The notes: generated by a model from the sequence alone, not told the origin. A stretch of DNA of 64,000 nucleotides from Thermovorax subterraneus (GCA_021608145.1 JAKIHM010000007.1:22295-86294); one strand, 5' to 3'. Shown: positions 8,376 to 16,528, numbered from the stretch's first letter. Numbers and translations are program-made.

Positions 8376-8633
8376 ATGAACAAAAACAATAGGGGGCTCC
8401 TTCACGGTTTTTTAATGGCACTCGGCTGCGTTTTTATGATCGTGGCGGTTGCACTTTTGGCGAGGAGGTTCGGAACAGCCGGAAATATTCTAAGTTACGC
8501 GCTTGTATTGCTGTGCCCGCTGATGCACGTATTCATGATGCTGGGCATGCACGGCGGCCATGGCAAACACGCGGGCCACGAGGACGAAAGACCAAATAGA
8601 GATAAAGTAGAAGGGCTGAAGGAAAATGCATAA
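8376..8633 (+). CDS. DUF2933-type small membrane protein with His-rich tail
   Basis: An 85-aa protein with two hydrophobic helices (about residues 9-28 and 37-55). The second ends in the DUF2933-like CPLMHVFMM motif, followed by a His/Gly-rich tail (GMHGGHGKHAGH) that could bind metal ions. AGAGGAGGG precedes ATG 8376. It is the first gene behind a CsoR-like promoter and is coupled to a tiny membrane peptide. DUF2933 proteins commonly sit in copper or heavy-metal clusters; their biochemical role is not established. Confidence 0.8.
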   Translation: MNKNNRGLLHGFLMALGCVFMIVAVALLARRFGTAGNILSYALVLLCPLMHVFMMLGMHGGHGKHAGHEDERPNRDKVEGLKENA

Positions 8634-8691
8634 ATACGGCACGTGGTTAGTTGCCTTCGCTGTGATTCTTGCGGCATTGACTTTTTTGTAA
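8626..8691 (+). CDS. Predicted 21-aa single-helix membrane peptide
   Basis: A 21-residue frame (MHKYGTWLVAFAVILAALTFL) starting at an ATG that overlaps the last codons of the DUF2933 gene by 8 bases. GAAGGA lies upstream inside that gene. It is one hydrophobic helix with a short polar start, a typical size for operon-encoded membrane peptides. No family is recognised. Its overlap with the gene before and its non-random hydrophobicity support translation; the short length leaves real doubt. Confidence 0.45.
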   Translation: MHKYGTWLVAFAVILAALTFL

Positions 8692-8744
8692 AAAATGATT
8701 TTGCCGTATAAATTGCCCTTCGGCATGTGAAAAGAGGGGTATAA

Positions 8745-9475
8745 ATGAAAGTACTTTTCAGAATAGGCCCTCTTAACATCTATAAATTAAATTAGGATTT
8801 TTTACAGCTATAGGGCTTCTTGCGGGGTTATATATAGCTATGAAAGAGGCCAGCAGAAAGGGAATAAAAGAAGACGAAATACTAACATTTGCTCAGGTTA
8901 TAGTCATTGCAGGATTTTTGGGCGCTAGGCTCCTTTTCGTGCTGCTAAATTTGCCTTATTATATAAAAAATCCGAGCATGATTTGGCGTGTATCCGAAGG
9001 AGGGCTTTCTTTTCACGGAGCAGTGCTCGGTGGATTGCTGGCTGGGATAATATACGCCCGGTACAAAAAGGTGTCCTTCTTTAAGCTGTCGGACGTAGTT
9101 TCTCCTGGCCTTGCTCTCGGATATTCCATAGGACGTATAGGATGCGATATCTATGGAAAAGCTACAAAAGTGCCATGGGCCGTGACGGTGGATGGGATAC
9201 CCAGGCATCCGGTTCAGTTTTATTCCGCTTTATCCGGCTTAATCATCTTTTGTATTCTCTGGATGCGCCGGAAAACAATTCAATACGATGGGGAATTGTT
9301 TTTGAATTTCGTGCTGCTGTATTCCGTTTACCGGTTCTTTGTAGAATTCTTTAGAGAGAGCATGATGATTGGTCCCTTGTCTATTGCACAATGGGTCAGC
9401 CTTTTTCTTATATTCGGCAGCTTTTGGTACAGCCATGTTATTAACGTAAAGAAGTTGACAAAGAATGTTTCTTAA
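8745..9475 (+). pseudogene. Lgt-like prolipoprotein diacylglyceryl transferase, frameshifted near its start
   Basis: Lgt moves diacylglycerol onto the lipobox Cys of lipoproteins. The true N-terminus (MKVLFRIGPLNIY, ATG 8745 behind AGAGGGG) runs into a stop at 8793. Homology continues in another frame from about 8795 (GFFTAIGLLAGLYIAMKEA) to the stop at 9473-9475. Conserved Lgt parts are intact after the shift: GGLSFHGAVLGG, IGRIGCDIYG, RHPVQFY and the C-terminal helices. An internal ATG at 8840 could start a shorter protein lacking the first helix. Either a recent inactivation, a sequence error, or translation from 8840. Confidence 0.75.
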
Positions 9476-9495
9476 AAGGCAAAGGAGGAATTGAT

Positions 9496-9762
9496 GTGGT
9501 TTCTAATATATTACTGCTATTGATCGGAGCAGTTCTGCTTTTTTTAATGATGAGAGGAGGCGGGTGCTGTGGAGGCCATGGCGGACATGGAGGTCATTCT
9601 GCCGGTGGTCATGACCATCACAGGTCAGACGGCAGTGACGAATATGCCGTGGACCCTGTCTGCGGCATGAGAGTGTCAAAGAGGAACGCCATCACCAAGC
9701 AGATAAACGGAAAAACTTATTATTTTTGCAGTGAGGAGTGTGCAAATTCTTTTAGAGGATAA
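9496..9762 (+). CDS. Membrane-anchored YHS-domain protein with His-rich linker
   Basis: An 88-aa protein: one N-terminal helix (residues ~3-18), a Cys/Gly/His-rich linker (CCGGHGGHGGHSAGGHDHH) and a C-terminal YHS domain (DPVCGM ... TYYFCSEECANSF). YHS domains bind or sense metals through the paired Cys residues and are common in copper-handling proteins and ATPases. GTG 9496 sits 7 bases behind AAAGGAGG. It belongs to the metal island between the lgt-like gene and the SHOCT protein. Confidence 0.85.
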   Translation: MVSNILLLLIGAVLLFLMMRGGGCCGGHGGHGGHSAGGHDHHRSDGSDEYAVDPVCGMRVSKRNAITKQINGKTYYFCSEECANSFRG

Positions 9763-9861
9763 ATGAAGCTAAATTGTCCCGGATGGTCTACGGGCCCACA
9801 CCTGGATTTTGTGGTGATAAAAGATGGAAATCACGTAAATCCCTGGAATTGTCTTAGATAA
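9763..9861 (+). pseudogene. C-terminal remnant of an M23 (LytM-type) peptidase
   Basis: A 32-codon frame beginning right after the YHS stop. GWSTGPHLDFVV ... DGNHVNPWN matches the C-terminal end of M23 peptidases (usual form GxSTGPHLHFEV ... VNP), but the catalytic HLHFE His is replaced by Asp. Nothing of the rest of the peptidase is found upstream. This is a leftover of a deleted gene, not a functional enzyme. Confidence 0.55.
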
Positions 9862-9977
9862 GACCACAACATATTTATCATGTATATTAGGGAATAATAA
9901 TCCTGAGTCAAGACGTTACTTCATTTATATCTTAAAACTTTTTGCCCCATTTCCAAATGAAAGTGAGGTGGCAATAA

Positions 9978-10235
9978 ATGATGCACTGGTTCTACCCCGG
10001 GTGGGGTTACGATGGAGGCATGATAATGTATCTGGGGATGTTCCTGTGGGTCTTGTTCTGGGCGGCTGTGATATATTTTATATTCAGATTGATAAAGTTA
10101 ATTCCAATAAATGCAGCCTCGGAAAGGCGAAATTTCACCGAAACGCCGCTGGACATCCTTAAAAAGCGCTATGCCGCGGGAGAAATAACAAAAGAGGAGT
10201 TTGAGAAGATAAAGGAGGATCTGAACAGGAACTGA
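9978..10235 (+). CDS. SHOCT-domain small membrane protein
   Basis: An 85-aa protein with an aromatic/Gly N-terminus (WFYPGWGYDGG), one strong helix (about residues 15-38) and a C-terminal SHOCT motif (LDILKKRYAAGEITKEEFEKIKEDL). SHOCT is a short oligomerisation domain; members of this size recur in copper and heavy-metal clusters, without a defined activity. AGTGAGGTGG precedes ATG 9978. A strong terminator follows. Confidence 0.85.
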   Translation: MMHWFYPGWGYDGGMIMYLGMFLWVLFWAAVIYFIFRLIKLIPINAASERRNFTETPLDILKKRYAAGEITKEEFEKIKEDLNRN

Positions 10236-10250
10236 TTTTATGGAGAATGA

Positions 10251-10287
10251 TTAAAGAGGCGCCTTAACAAAGGCGCCTCTTTGTTAT
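10251..10287 (+). terminator. Terminator after the SHOCT gene
   Basis: Inverted repeat AAGAGGCGCCT / AGGCGCCTCTT with a TAACAA loop, followed by TGTTAT. It lies between convergent genes and can serve both strands. Confidence 0.85.
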
Positions 10288-10451
10288 CACATATTCGCTA
10301 AATTTTTGCATTCCTGAGCACACTGGCGGCAGATATCAGCACACTGCTGACAATGTGCATCTTTAAACATTTCGCATTCTCTGGCGCAGGCTTCGCAGAT
10401 GTTTGCACATAGAGAGCAGATTAGTTTTGCGAAAGCACTATCCCTTGCCAT
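10287..10451 (-). CDS. DUF326-type Cys-rich four-helix copper-binding protein, N-terminally truncated
   Basis: 54 residues with the spaced Cys pattern of the C-terminal half of DUF326 proteins: ICSLCANICEACAREC and HCQQCADICRQCAQEC. Full-length relatives are ~105-120 aa and form a Cys-lined four-helix bundle that stores copper. Upstream of the ATG (10449-10451) an in-frame TAG closes the frame after four codons, so the first two helices are missing, and no convincing ribosome site is seen. It may be a half-size protein or a remnant. Its presence supports a copper role for the island. Confidence 0.6.
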   Translation of the reverse strand: MARDSAFAKLICSLCANICEACARECEMFKDAHCQQCADICRQCAQECKNLANM

Positions 10452-10538
10452 GAACTGGGAAGCCTATTTTTTAAATCATTAGATATTATTTGAAAACATC
10501 TTTAGAGTTATACTACTCTTGTTGCTTTTTTTTGGCGA

Positions 10539-10578
10539 CAAAAAAATAAGCACCTTAGAATCGGTGCTTATTTTATTT
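10539..10578 (-). terminator. Terminator, likely of the minus-strand YHS gene
   Basis: Long inverted repeat AAAATAAGCACC / GGTGCTTATTTT with a short loop; T tracts on either side make it bidirectional. Confidence 0.85.
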
Positions 10579-10673
10579 AGGAACAAAGTTTATCAATAGC
10601 AATTATTTTGCCGTTCTGTGAATAATCCTGTGCTTTTTCGCATTCCGACTGTTCCTATCGATTTTCACTAAAA

Positions 10674-10853
10674 CTAACAACAGCAGTGATGATGACCTTT
10701 ATCCTCTTTATTTTTCAGATATTTTTCAGGATTTTTGTCGAAAGCTATTTGGCAGTGTTTGGAGCAGAAATAGTAGGTTTGGCCATTGTAAGTAGATGTG
10801 GCGAAAGCGTCATTTTCATTTACCTTCATGCCGCATACCGGATCGATAGCCAT
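10674..10853 (-). CDS. YHS-domain metal-binding protein, 59 aa
   Basis: A single YHS domain: DPVCGMKV at residues 4-11, TYYFCSKHCQIAF in the middle, then a short charged linker and a C-terminal HHHCCC cluster that adds further metal ligands. A perfect GGAGGTG site lies upstream of the ATG at 10851-10853. It is transcribed against the surrounding island and ends before a strong terminator. The domain resembles that of the membrane-anchored YHS protein at 9.5 kb but lacks its helix. Confidence 0.85.
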   Translation of the reverse strand: MAIDPVCGMKVNENDAFATSTYNGQTYYFCSKHCQIAFDKNPEKYLKNKEDKGHHHCCC

Positions 10854-10875
10854 ATTTTCACCTCCTGCACTTGTA

Positions 10876-12399
10876 ATGCTTTCTGGCTTTCTATTTTCCC
10901 TGGAATTTCTTTTTACGCGGATTTTTTCGTTTCTCGTATGGTATCATTTTGCATTTATCATAATTTCAACAGCTATCCTCGGCCTGGGGCTGGCCAGTCT
11001 GTGGGTTCAGAAAAGGCTAGCCGATAATCAAGAAAAATCGAACTCCATATCCTTAATTCGGCTCCAGTGGGTTTTATTACTGGCTTATGGAGCTATCATA
11101 CTGCTCCTTTACATTAACTTATTTAACTTCTTTCCCATGTTATATATGTTATTGAGCATTCTACCTTTTGCCGTCGGAGGAGCTATAATGTCGACTATTT
11201 ATGTTCGCATGTCGCATTATGCTCACACGCTTTATTTTACCGATTTAATAGGTGCGATTACCTTTGGATTGCTGACTTTTTTAATTCTCGATAAGAATGG
11301 CATGATAGTCACCTTACTATTCCTATTGATGACACTTTTTATTATCCAAATGCTGTTTTCGTATGTATGCAAAAATATAAAAATATTCCTTTTGTCGGCA
11401 TTGCTGATAGCAGCGGCTATTTCTGCATCGACATTAAACCTGACTAGCTTTGAGCGGCGCTTTGGCGAGCTCTTAGCCATGAACAAGGTAAAGCTTTACA
11501 GCATAGAAAAAGATGGAAAAACCAGAATAGAGTATACGAAGTGGGATTCCTTTTCAAGAACCGATGTAGTCGATACTGGAGATGAAAAGAGCAAAATTAT
11601 TTTTATAGACGGCGGTGCTGCTTCAGAAATGTACAGATTTGACGGTAATCTGGAGTCAATATCGTGGCTAAAAAGTACCCCTGGCTTCCTGCCCTTTACA
11701 CTGCAAAAGAAGCCCAAAACTTTGGTCATAGGCCCAGGTGGCGGTAAGGATATCCTTCTTGCCCTCCTGGCCGGGAGTGAGGATATAACAGCCGTAGAGA
11801 TCAATAAAAGCAGTATTCGGGCTGTTAAAGCATTTGCTCCTTTCACAGGCGATATTTATAATCTTCCGCAGGTAAAGACATATGCAGGGGATGGGAGAAA
11901 CTTCATCGAGCAGACGAAGGAAAAATACGATACTATTTTCCTGTCGCTAGTGATGACAGAAGCTGCCGGGTCAGGCGGCCTTGCCCTTACGGAAAATTAT
12001 AGCTTGGGGAGTTTGGCTAGCAAAAAGTTTAAAAGTTTAAGAAAAGATTTGCCCCTTGTTTTGGCCGGTGGAATAGTCATGATGGCGATCTTGTACCGAG
12101 CGGTGTTTCCGGGTTTTCTCGGGAAATCCTTTTATTTTAAGCTATCTATTGTGACTTTGATCTTGATTCCCATAGGCTTTCTCATGGGCGTCTTCTTCCC
12201 TGCTGGAATTGAAAAGGTCCGGCAGTTAGGGAAACCTTCACTAATACCGTTGATGTGGGGAATAAACGGCGTTGCTTCATTGTTGGGCTCTACTCTAGCT
12301 ATTGTAATTGCGGGGCTTTTCGGTTTTACTTATTCTATGTTATTAAGCGCTGCCGCTTATTCTCTATTAATTTTTTCTATCCGGGATATGTGGATGTGA
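10876..12399 (+). CDS. Spermidine-synthase-like polytopic membrane protein, shortened
   Basis: About 507 residues: several hydrophobic helices (~residues 1-180), a soluble methyltransferase/aminopropyltransferase-like domain (LVIGPGGGKDILLALLAGS, TAVEINKSS, YAGDGRNFI, ALTENY), then four to five further helices. This is the layout of membrane-bound spermidine-synthase-like proteins, normally ~750-800 aa. After ALTENY the sequence jumps to LPLVLAGG, so the rest of the domain and part of the second membrane block appear deleted. The front end butts against the divergent YHS gene without its own ribosome site. Probably a decaying gene; a working shortened protein cannot be excluded. Confidence 0.55.
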   Translation: MLSGFLFSLEFLFTRIFSFLVWYHFAFIIISTAILGLGLASLWVQKRLADNQEKSNSISLIRLQWVLLLAYGAIILLLYINLFNFFPMLYMLLSILPFAVGGAIMSTIYVRMSHYAHTLYFTDLIGAITFGLLTFLILDKNGMIVTLLFLLMTLFIIQMLFSYVCKNIKIFLLSALLIAAAISASTLNLTSFERRFGELLAMNKVKLYSIEKDGKTRIEYTKWDSFSRTDVVDTGDEKSKIIFIDGGAASEMYRFDGNLESISWLKSTPGFLPFTLQKKPKTLVIGPGGGKDILLALLAGSEDITAVEINKSSIRAVKAFAPFTGDIYNLPQVKTYAGDGRNFIEQTKEKYDTIFLSLVMTEAAGSGGLALTENYSLGSLASKKFKSLRKDLPLVLAGGIVMMAILYRAVFPGFLGKSFYFKLSIVTLILIPIGFLMGVFFPAGIEKVRQLGKPSLIPLMWGINGVASLLGSTLAIVIAGLFGFTYSMLLSAAAYSLLIFSIRDMWM

Positions 12400-12445
12400 C
12401 AAGAAGCATCACTTTCTAGAATCGGCAGATACTATAAATAAAATG

Positions 12446-12500
12446 TTGACATTTTACTCGCTGAAGAATATAATGGAATTGAGATACCCCCATAGGGTAT
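12446..12500 (+). promoter_or_regulatory. Consensus promoter and CsoR-type operator of copA
   Basis: TTGACA (12446-12451), 17-base spacer, TATAAT (12469-12474): a perfect sigma-A promoter. Ten bases downstream is ATACCCCCATAGGGTAT (12484-12500), a palindrome with 6-base arms ATACCC/GGGTAT, the form of operator used by copper-sensing CsoR repressors. Copper-inducible copA expression is the expected result (inference). No csoR gene is in the window. Confidence 0.85.
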
Positions 12501-12531
12501 ATATTTGGGGGAAATTAGGAGGGGATAAGAT

Positions 12532-14931
12532 ATGCCGGAAGCTGTAAAGAAAGCAACATTGAATATAAAAGGAATGACCTGCGCTTCTTGCGCAGCCCGC
12601 ATTGAAAAAGGCCTTTCGAAGATGGCCGGAGTTCATGAGGTAAATATAAACTTTGCAGCTGAAAAGGCCAGCATCACTTACGATCCCAAAGAGGTTTCAG
12701 TACTGGATTTTGTCCAAAAAATAAGGGATCTCGGCTATGACATCTTGGCGGACAAGGTGGAGCTGGGGCTAAAAAATATGAGCTGCGCCTCCTGCGCCGC
12801 CCGCATAGAAAAGGCCCTATCTCGGGCTCCGGGAGTTTTAAAAGCTTCGGTGAATTTCGCCGCTGAGACCGCCACGGTCGAATATTTAAGCAGCTTGACC
12901 GATGTGAAGAACCTCATCAAAGTTATTCGGGACATAGGCTACGATGCTTACGAAAAGACCGAAATGGATGTTGATAGGGAAAAACAGGAAAGAGACAGGG
13001 AAATCCGGTCTCTGGGCAGGTTGGTGGTAATTTCAGCTATCCTCACTGCGCCACTGGTACTGTCGATGATTTACAGGGTTATGGGCTGGTATGGAGGTAT
13101 CCTTGACAATCCGTGGTTTCAGATAGGACTTGCTACACCGGTGCAGTTTGTAATCGGCTACAGGTATTACCGTGGGGCTTATCATACTCTGAAGAACGGA
13201 TCGGCCAATATGGATGTGCTGATCGCCATGGGTACCACCGCAGCGTACTTTTACAGTTTGTATAATGTCCTCACTCTTCCCATGGAAATGATTCACAACT
13301 ACCTTTACTTTGAAGCATCGGCGGTTATCATTACTCTCATTACCCTGGGCAAGTATCTGGAAGCAGTAGCTAAAGGCAAGACGTCTGAAGCTATAAGAAA
13401 ATTACTTGGCCTGCAGGCCAAGACAGCTCGGGTGATAAGAAACGGCGAAGAAATAGAGGTACCTGTCGAACAGGTAGAAGTGGGAGATATCGTGGTGGTA
13501 AGGCCCGGCGAGAAGATACCGGTAGACGGTGTCATCATTGAAGGTTATTCTTCAGTGGATGAATCCATGCTCACGGGGGAAAGCATCCCCGTGGAGAAGA
13601 GAGTAGGAGACGAAGTAATAGGTGCCACCATCAATAAAACTGGTACCTTCAAGTTTAAAGCTACTAAAATCGGCAAGGATACCGTGCTTGCCCAGATCGT
13701 GAAACTGGTGGAAGAAGCCCAGGGGTCCAAGGCGCCGATTCAAAAGCTGGCCGACCAGATATCGGGGGTTTTCGTACCTGTGGTCATTGCCATTGCACTC
13801 ATAACTTTTGCGGTTTGGTATTTCGTATATGGTAACTTTACCGCAGGCCTCATAAACGCCGTAGCGGTGCTGGTAATAGCGTGTCCATGTGCCCTGGGTC
13901 TTGCGACGCCTACCTCGGTAATGGTAGGAACTGGTAAGGGCGCCGAGTACGGCGTGCTTATCAAGGGCGGTGAACACCTGGAGAGAGCGCACCGGATCAA
14001 AGCTATCGTGCTCGACAAGACTGGAACCATTACTAAAGGAAAACCGGAGGTTACCGATATTATTCCAACCGGCAATTTAATGGAAGAGGAAATCTTAAGT
14101 TTTGCGGCTATAGCAGAAAAAAATTCCGAACATCCTTTGGGTGAAGCCATTGTAAATAAAGCTAAAGAGAAAGGGGTTGAACTTCCCGATCCTGAAAATT
14201 TCGAGGCTATACCCGGCCACGGCATATATGCAAAAATCAAAGGTAGGGAAGTGTACCTGGGTAACCGCAGACTCATGAAGGCAAAAAATATTTCCACGGA
14301 AAGTGTAGAAGATCTGCTGACGAAGCTTGAAAATGAAGGTAAAACTGCGATGATTATGGCTATTGACGGGACTCTTGAAGGTATTGTGGCTGTAGCCGAT
14401 ACTGTAAAGGAAAATTCCAAAGAAGCCATCGACGAGCTGAAGAAAATGGGTATCGAAGTCTGGATGATAACCGGAGACAACGAGCGCACTGCCAAGGCCA
14501 TAGCCCGGCAGGTTGGAATAGATAAAGTCATGGCCGAAGTACTTCCGGAGCATAAGGCCGAAGAAGTGGAAAAGCTGAAGAAACAGGGCAAAATTACCGC
14601 AATGGTTGGAGACGGCATCAATGATGCACCGGCGCTGGCGGCAGCCGACGTCGGAATAGCCATCGGCACCGGCACCGACGTGGCTATCGAGACGGCAGAT
14701 ATAACGCTCATGAGCGGAGACCTGAAGGGGATTGTAACCGCTATAAAACTCAGCCGCGCCACCATGAGGAACATAAAGCAAAACTTATTCTGGGCGTTCA
14801 TCTATAACACCCTTGGTATTCCGTTTGCTGCCCTCGGATATTTAAGCCCCGCAATAGCAGGAGCCGCCATGGCATTCAGTTCGGTTTCCGTGGTGACTAA
14901 CGCTCTGAGGCTGAAAAAATTTAAACCCTAA
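12532..14931 (+). CDS. copA: Copper-exporting P1B-type ATPase, CopA
   Basis: A 799-aa heavy-metal ATPase that pumps Cu(I) out of the cytoplasm. Two N-terminal HMA domains carry C17-x-x-C20 (GMTCASC) and C85-x-x-C88 (NMSCASC). The transmembrane metal site is C451-P-C453, the phosphorylated Asp is D495 in DKTGT, with SEHPLGEA in the nucleotide domain and [10 protein letters not shown] in the hinge. The TGES actuator motif is present. GGAGGGG precedes ATG 12532. It lies behind a CsoR-type operator and is followed by an LDCC protein. Confidence 0.97.
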   Translation: MPEAVKKATLNIKGMTCASCAARIEKGLSKMAGVHEVNINFAAEKASITYDPKEVSVLDFVQKIRDLGYDILADKVELGLKNMSCASCAARIEKALSRAPGVLKASVNFAAETATVEYLSSLTDVKNLIKVIRDIGYDAYEKTEMDVDREKQERDREIRSLGRLVVISAILTAPLVLSMIYRVMGWYGGILDNPWFQIGLATPVQFVIGYRYYRGAYHTLKNGSANMDVLIAMGTTAAYFYSLYNVLTLPMEMIHNYLYFEASAVIITLITLGKYLEAVAKGKTSEAIRKLLGLQAKTARVIRNGEEIEVPVEQVEVGDIVVVRPGEKIPVDGVIIEGYSSVDESMLTGESIPVEKRVGDEVIGATINKTGTFKFKATKIGKDTVLAQIVKLVEEAQGSKAPIQKLADQISGVFVPVVIAIALITFAVWYFVYGNFTAGLINAVAVLVIACPCALGLATPTSVMVGTGKGAEYGVLIKGGEHLERAHRIKAIVLDKTGTITKGKPEVTDIIPTGNLMEEEILSFAAIAEKNSEHPLGEAIVNKAKEKGVELPDPENFEAIPGHGIYAKIKGREVYLGNRRLMKAKNISTESVEDLLTKLENEGKTAMIMAIDGTLEGIVAVADTVKENSKEAIDELKKMGIEVWMITGDNERTAKAIARQVGIDKVMAEVLPEHKAEEVEKLKKQGKITAMVGDGINDAPALAAADVGIAIGTGTDVAIETADITLMSGDLKGIVTAIKLSRATMRNIKQNLFWAFIYNTLGIPFAALGYLSPAIAGAAMAFSSVSVVTNALRLKKFKP

Positions 14932-14945
14932 GGAGGTGTGTTACA

Positions 14946-15101
14946 ATGGTGGGATGGATAAGCAGGTTTCTGGAGAATTTAGCTAAAGCCAGTGAAAGAG
15001 AATTCGCCGGTAAGAAGATGGATTGCTGTGAGTTACATCGAACTCAGGAAAAACGCCCGGTGCATAATAACACGGCGCATAATAATAAGAATAAAAAATG
15101 A
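14946..15101 (+). CDS. LDCC-motif putative metal-binding protein, 51 aa
   Basis: A small protein of the LDCC-motif type: an amphipathic start (WISRFLENLAKA), then GGKK-like AGKKMDCCEL, where the usual LDCC reads MDCC, and a polar His/Asn/Lys tail. The Cys pair could hold a metal ion. AAGGAGGTG lies 7 bases before ATG 14946, 14 bases after copA, so it is in the copA transcript. Relatives are often annotated only by this motif; their function is unknown. Confidence 0.75.
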   Translation: MVGWISRFLENLAKASEREFAGKKMDCCELHRTQEKRPVHNNTAHNNKNKK

Positions 15102-15146
15102 TTCATTATATCGGAGCTGTAAGTTATAAATTTATTTTCGGCGTGT

Positions 15147-15181
15147 CAAAGAGCCTCTTTAAAAAAAGGGGCTCTTTTTCG
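15147..15181 (+). terminator. Terminator of the copA operon
   Basis: AAAGAGCCTCTTT and AAAGGGGCTCTTTTT form a hairpin followed by T residues. Confidence 0.8.
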
Positions 15182-15187
15182 CTAAAA

Positions 15188-15229
15188 AAACGACCTCTTT
15201 TTTGCAAAAGAGGCCTTTTTTTTGCGCCG
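15188..15229 (-). terminator. Terminator of the cotJ operon (bidirectional)
   Basis: GACCTCTTTTTTGCAAAAGAGGCC is flanked by A and T runs. It follows the cotJC stop on the minus strand and backs up the copA terminator on the plus strand. Confidence 0.75.
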
Positions 15230-15232
15230 TGG

Positions 15233-15808
15233 CTAGCAAAATATGTGTTTGTGCTGGTAGTGCTCCTGGACCTGCATCAGCGCCTCGCCGAATCTCTGGA
15301 AGTGGACTACTTCCCTTTCCCTGAGGAAGGAGAGCGTTGCAATAACCCCGTCGTCGTCGGTGAGGGAGATAAGGTGTTCGTATGTTGTGCGGGCTTTCTG
15401 TTCGGCAGCCATGTTTTCGTGGAGGTCGGTTATTGGATCTCCCGTAGCCTGGATATAGGCGGCGGTCCAGGGTACTCCGGCAGCGTCATGGGGATAAAGG
15501 GCTTTGTCGTGCTGTGCGAAATGGTCCCCAAGGCCGGCCTCTCTCAACTGCTCGGGTGTGGCGTCTTCGGTAAGTTTATATATGAGCGTACCTATAATTT
15601 CCCAGTGAGCCATCTCCTCGGTTCCGATGTCGGTAAGGAGGGCCTTAGCCTGGGGTATCGGCATCGTATATCGCTGGGTGAGGTATCTCACCGCGGCGGA
15701 AAGTTCGCTGTCAGGGCCGCCGTACTGGGCGAAGAGGAATTTTGCCATGGCTAAATCGCAGCGCCTCACGTTGGCAGGGTACTGCAGTTTTTTCTCGTAA
15801 AACCACAT
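15233..15808 (-). CDS. cotJC: CotJC, manganese-catalase-like spore coat protein
   Basis: A 191-aa ferritin-like/Mn-catalase family protein (MWFYEKKLQYP start). Di-metal ligand motifs are visible: LTDIGTEEMAHWEII, ENMAAEQKARTTYEHL and REREVVHFQRF supply the Glu and His ligands. In B. subtilis it is part of the CotJ complex in the inner coat. AGGAGGTGG lies 5 bases before the chosen ATG at 15806-15808; the longer in-frame extension would overlap cotJB. Last gene of cotJABC. Confidence 0.93.
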   Translation of the reverse strand: MWFYEKKLQYPANVRRCDLAMAKFLFAQYGGPDSELSAAVRYLTQRYTMPIPQAKALLTDIGTEEMAHWEIIGTLIYKLTEDATPEQLREAGLGDHFAQHDKALYPHDAAGVPWTAAYIQATGDPITDLHENMAAEQKARTTYEHLISLTDDDGVIATLSFLREREVVHFQRFGEALMQVQEHYQHKHIFC

Positions 15809-15824
15809 TTTTGCCACCTCCTGC

Positions 15825-16082
15825 TCAATATTGGATTTCCCAGGGCCACGGGTCGTTGATGTAGCGATAGGGATAGGGAGATTCGGAGTCGAGTCTAAGC
15901 GGCCCGTATCTATCTTCAAAAGCTTTTCTGAGCTGATTTAATCTACTTACGAGTCGGTTGTGGTCTTCTAATGCTCTCCTGTCGCCCGGGTGGGTATCCA
16001 AAAACAGGGCAAGTTCATAAACACCAAATTCCAGTGCCTGGATTTCCTTGAGCAACTCCACCATTGACCTGTAATCATGCAT
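15825..16082 (-). CDS. cotJB: CotJB spore coat protein
   Basis: An 85-aa CotJB-type protein: helical start (LLKEIQALEFGVYELALFLD), a DHNRLVSRLNQLRKAFEDRYGPL core and a proline/aromatic C-terminus (YPYRYINDPWPWE), all typical. GAGGTG lies 7 bases upstream of the ATG. It sits between cotJA and cotJC, 16 bases before the latter, and acts in spore coat assembly with them. Confidence 0.92.
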   Translation of the reverse strand: MHDYRSMVELLKEIQALEFGVYELALFLDTHPGDRRALEDHNRLVSRLNQLRKAFEDRYGPLRLDSESPYPYRYINDPWPWEIQY

Positions 16083-16108
16083 CCCACTTCACCTCGCAAT
16101 AACGCTGA

Positions 16109-16285
16109 TTATTGTGGGTTCCTGTGAACGGGCCGGTACGGCCTGTATAATTCGGGGAAAATGGTTCCGTACATCAGAGCGTTTTTCAGGTCGAAAGTTT
16201 CGCCGTAAGTTTGAATCGGAATATAAACCTCTGCAAGCCTCATTCCACCTTGGTATCCTTTTGGCGAGTTTTCTGTTCTGTTCAT
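16109..16285 (-). CDS. cotJA: CotJA spore coat protein
   Basis: 58 residues matching CotJA: MRLAEVYIPIQTYGETFD, then ALMYGTIFPELYRPYRP, the conserved FPELYRPY block being diagnostic. A longer open frame in another phase covers the same bases and hides this gene. AGGGGGT lies about 8 bases before the ATG at 16283-16285. First gene of cotJABC, behind a sigma-K-like promoter. Confidence 0.9.
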   Translation of the reverse strand: MNRTENSPKGYQGGMRLAEVYIPIQTYGETFDLKNALMYGTIFPELYRPYRPVHRNPQ

Positions 16286-16335
16286 TTATCACTACCCCCT
16301 AGAGGAGTTATTTCAATTTGATTTCTTTTCGGTAC

Positions 16336-16364
16336 CATACTATGCACCCTTTGCACTTTCCGTT
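16336..16364 (-). promoter_or_regulatory. Sigma-K/E-like promoter of cotJABC
   Basis: On the minus strand AACG, 16 bases, CATAGTATG: a fair match to the mother-cell form AC-N16-CATAnnnTA. The same arrangement with the same spacer precedes the next gene upstream (16559-16587). Confidence 0.6.
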
Positions 16365-16372
16365 ACAGAAAA

Positions 16373-16409
16373 GGGTTAAGGGCCGCGCCTGAGCGCGACC
16401 CTTAACGCA
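16373..16409 (-). terminator. Hairpin after the 37-aa spore peptide gene
   Basis: GTTAAGGG-x-CGCGC / GCGCG-x-CCCTTAAC forms a long stem; on the minus strand it is followed by CCTTTTCTG, a modest T tract. Confidence 0.55.
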
Positions 16410-16414
16410 GAGAT

Positions 16415-16528
16415 TTACAACCACCAGTCTCCCATAAGAAGGAGTATCAGTATCAGAAAAACTATAAAAGCCTGGCGGTTGCGGCGATCACGGCCATCGA
16501 AGAAACCGCCACCGGCTATTTCTCCCAT
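16415..16528 (-). CDS. 37-aa Gly-rich, single-helix spore-type peptide (YjcZ-like)
   Basis: MGEIAGGGFFDGRDRRNRQ, a hydrophobic helix FIVFLILILLLM and a GDWWL end. Small peptides with a Gly-rich start, one helix and an aromatic tail are typical of sporulation YjcZ-like proteins, but the match is by general form only. AGGAGGTGG lies about 8 bases upstream of the ATG at 16526-16528, and a sigma-K-like promoter lies further upstream, so mother-cell expression with cotJ is likely. Confidence 0.65.
   Translation of the reverse strand: MGEIAGGGFFDGRDRRNRQAFIVFLILILLLMGDWWL

Noticed and set aside
10798..10875. N-terminal extension of the spermidine-synthase-like protein
   Set aside because: These bases are the antisense of the start of the YHS gene and its ribosome site.
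13740..14801. Long minus-strand frame (353 codons) inside copA
   Set aside because: Ser/Ile/Thr-rich antisense shadow of a certain copA; no ribosome site or family features.
16089..16292. 67-aa minus-strand frame over cotJA
   Set aside because: The other phase encodes a clear CotJA with its own ribosome site, so this frame is a shadow.
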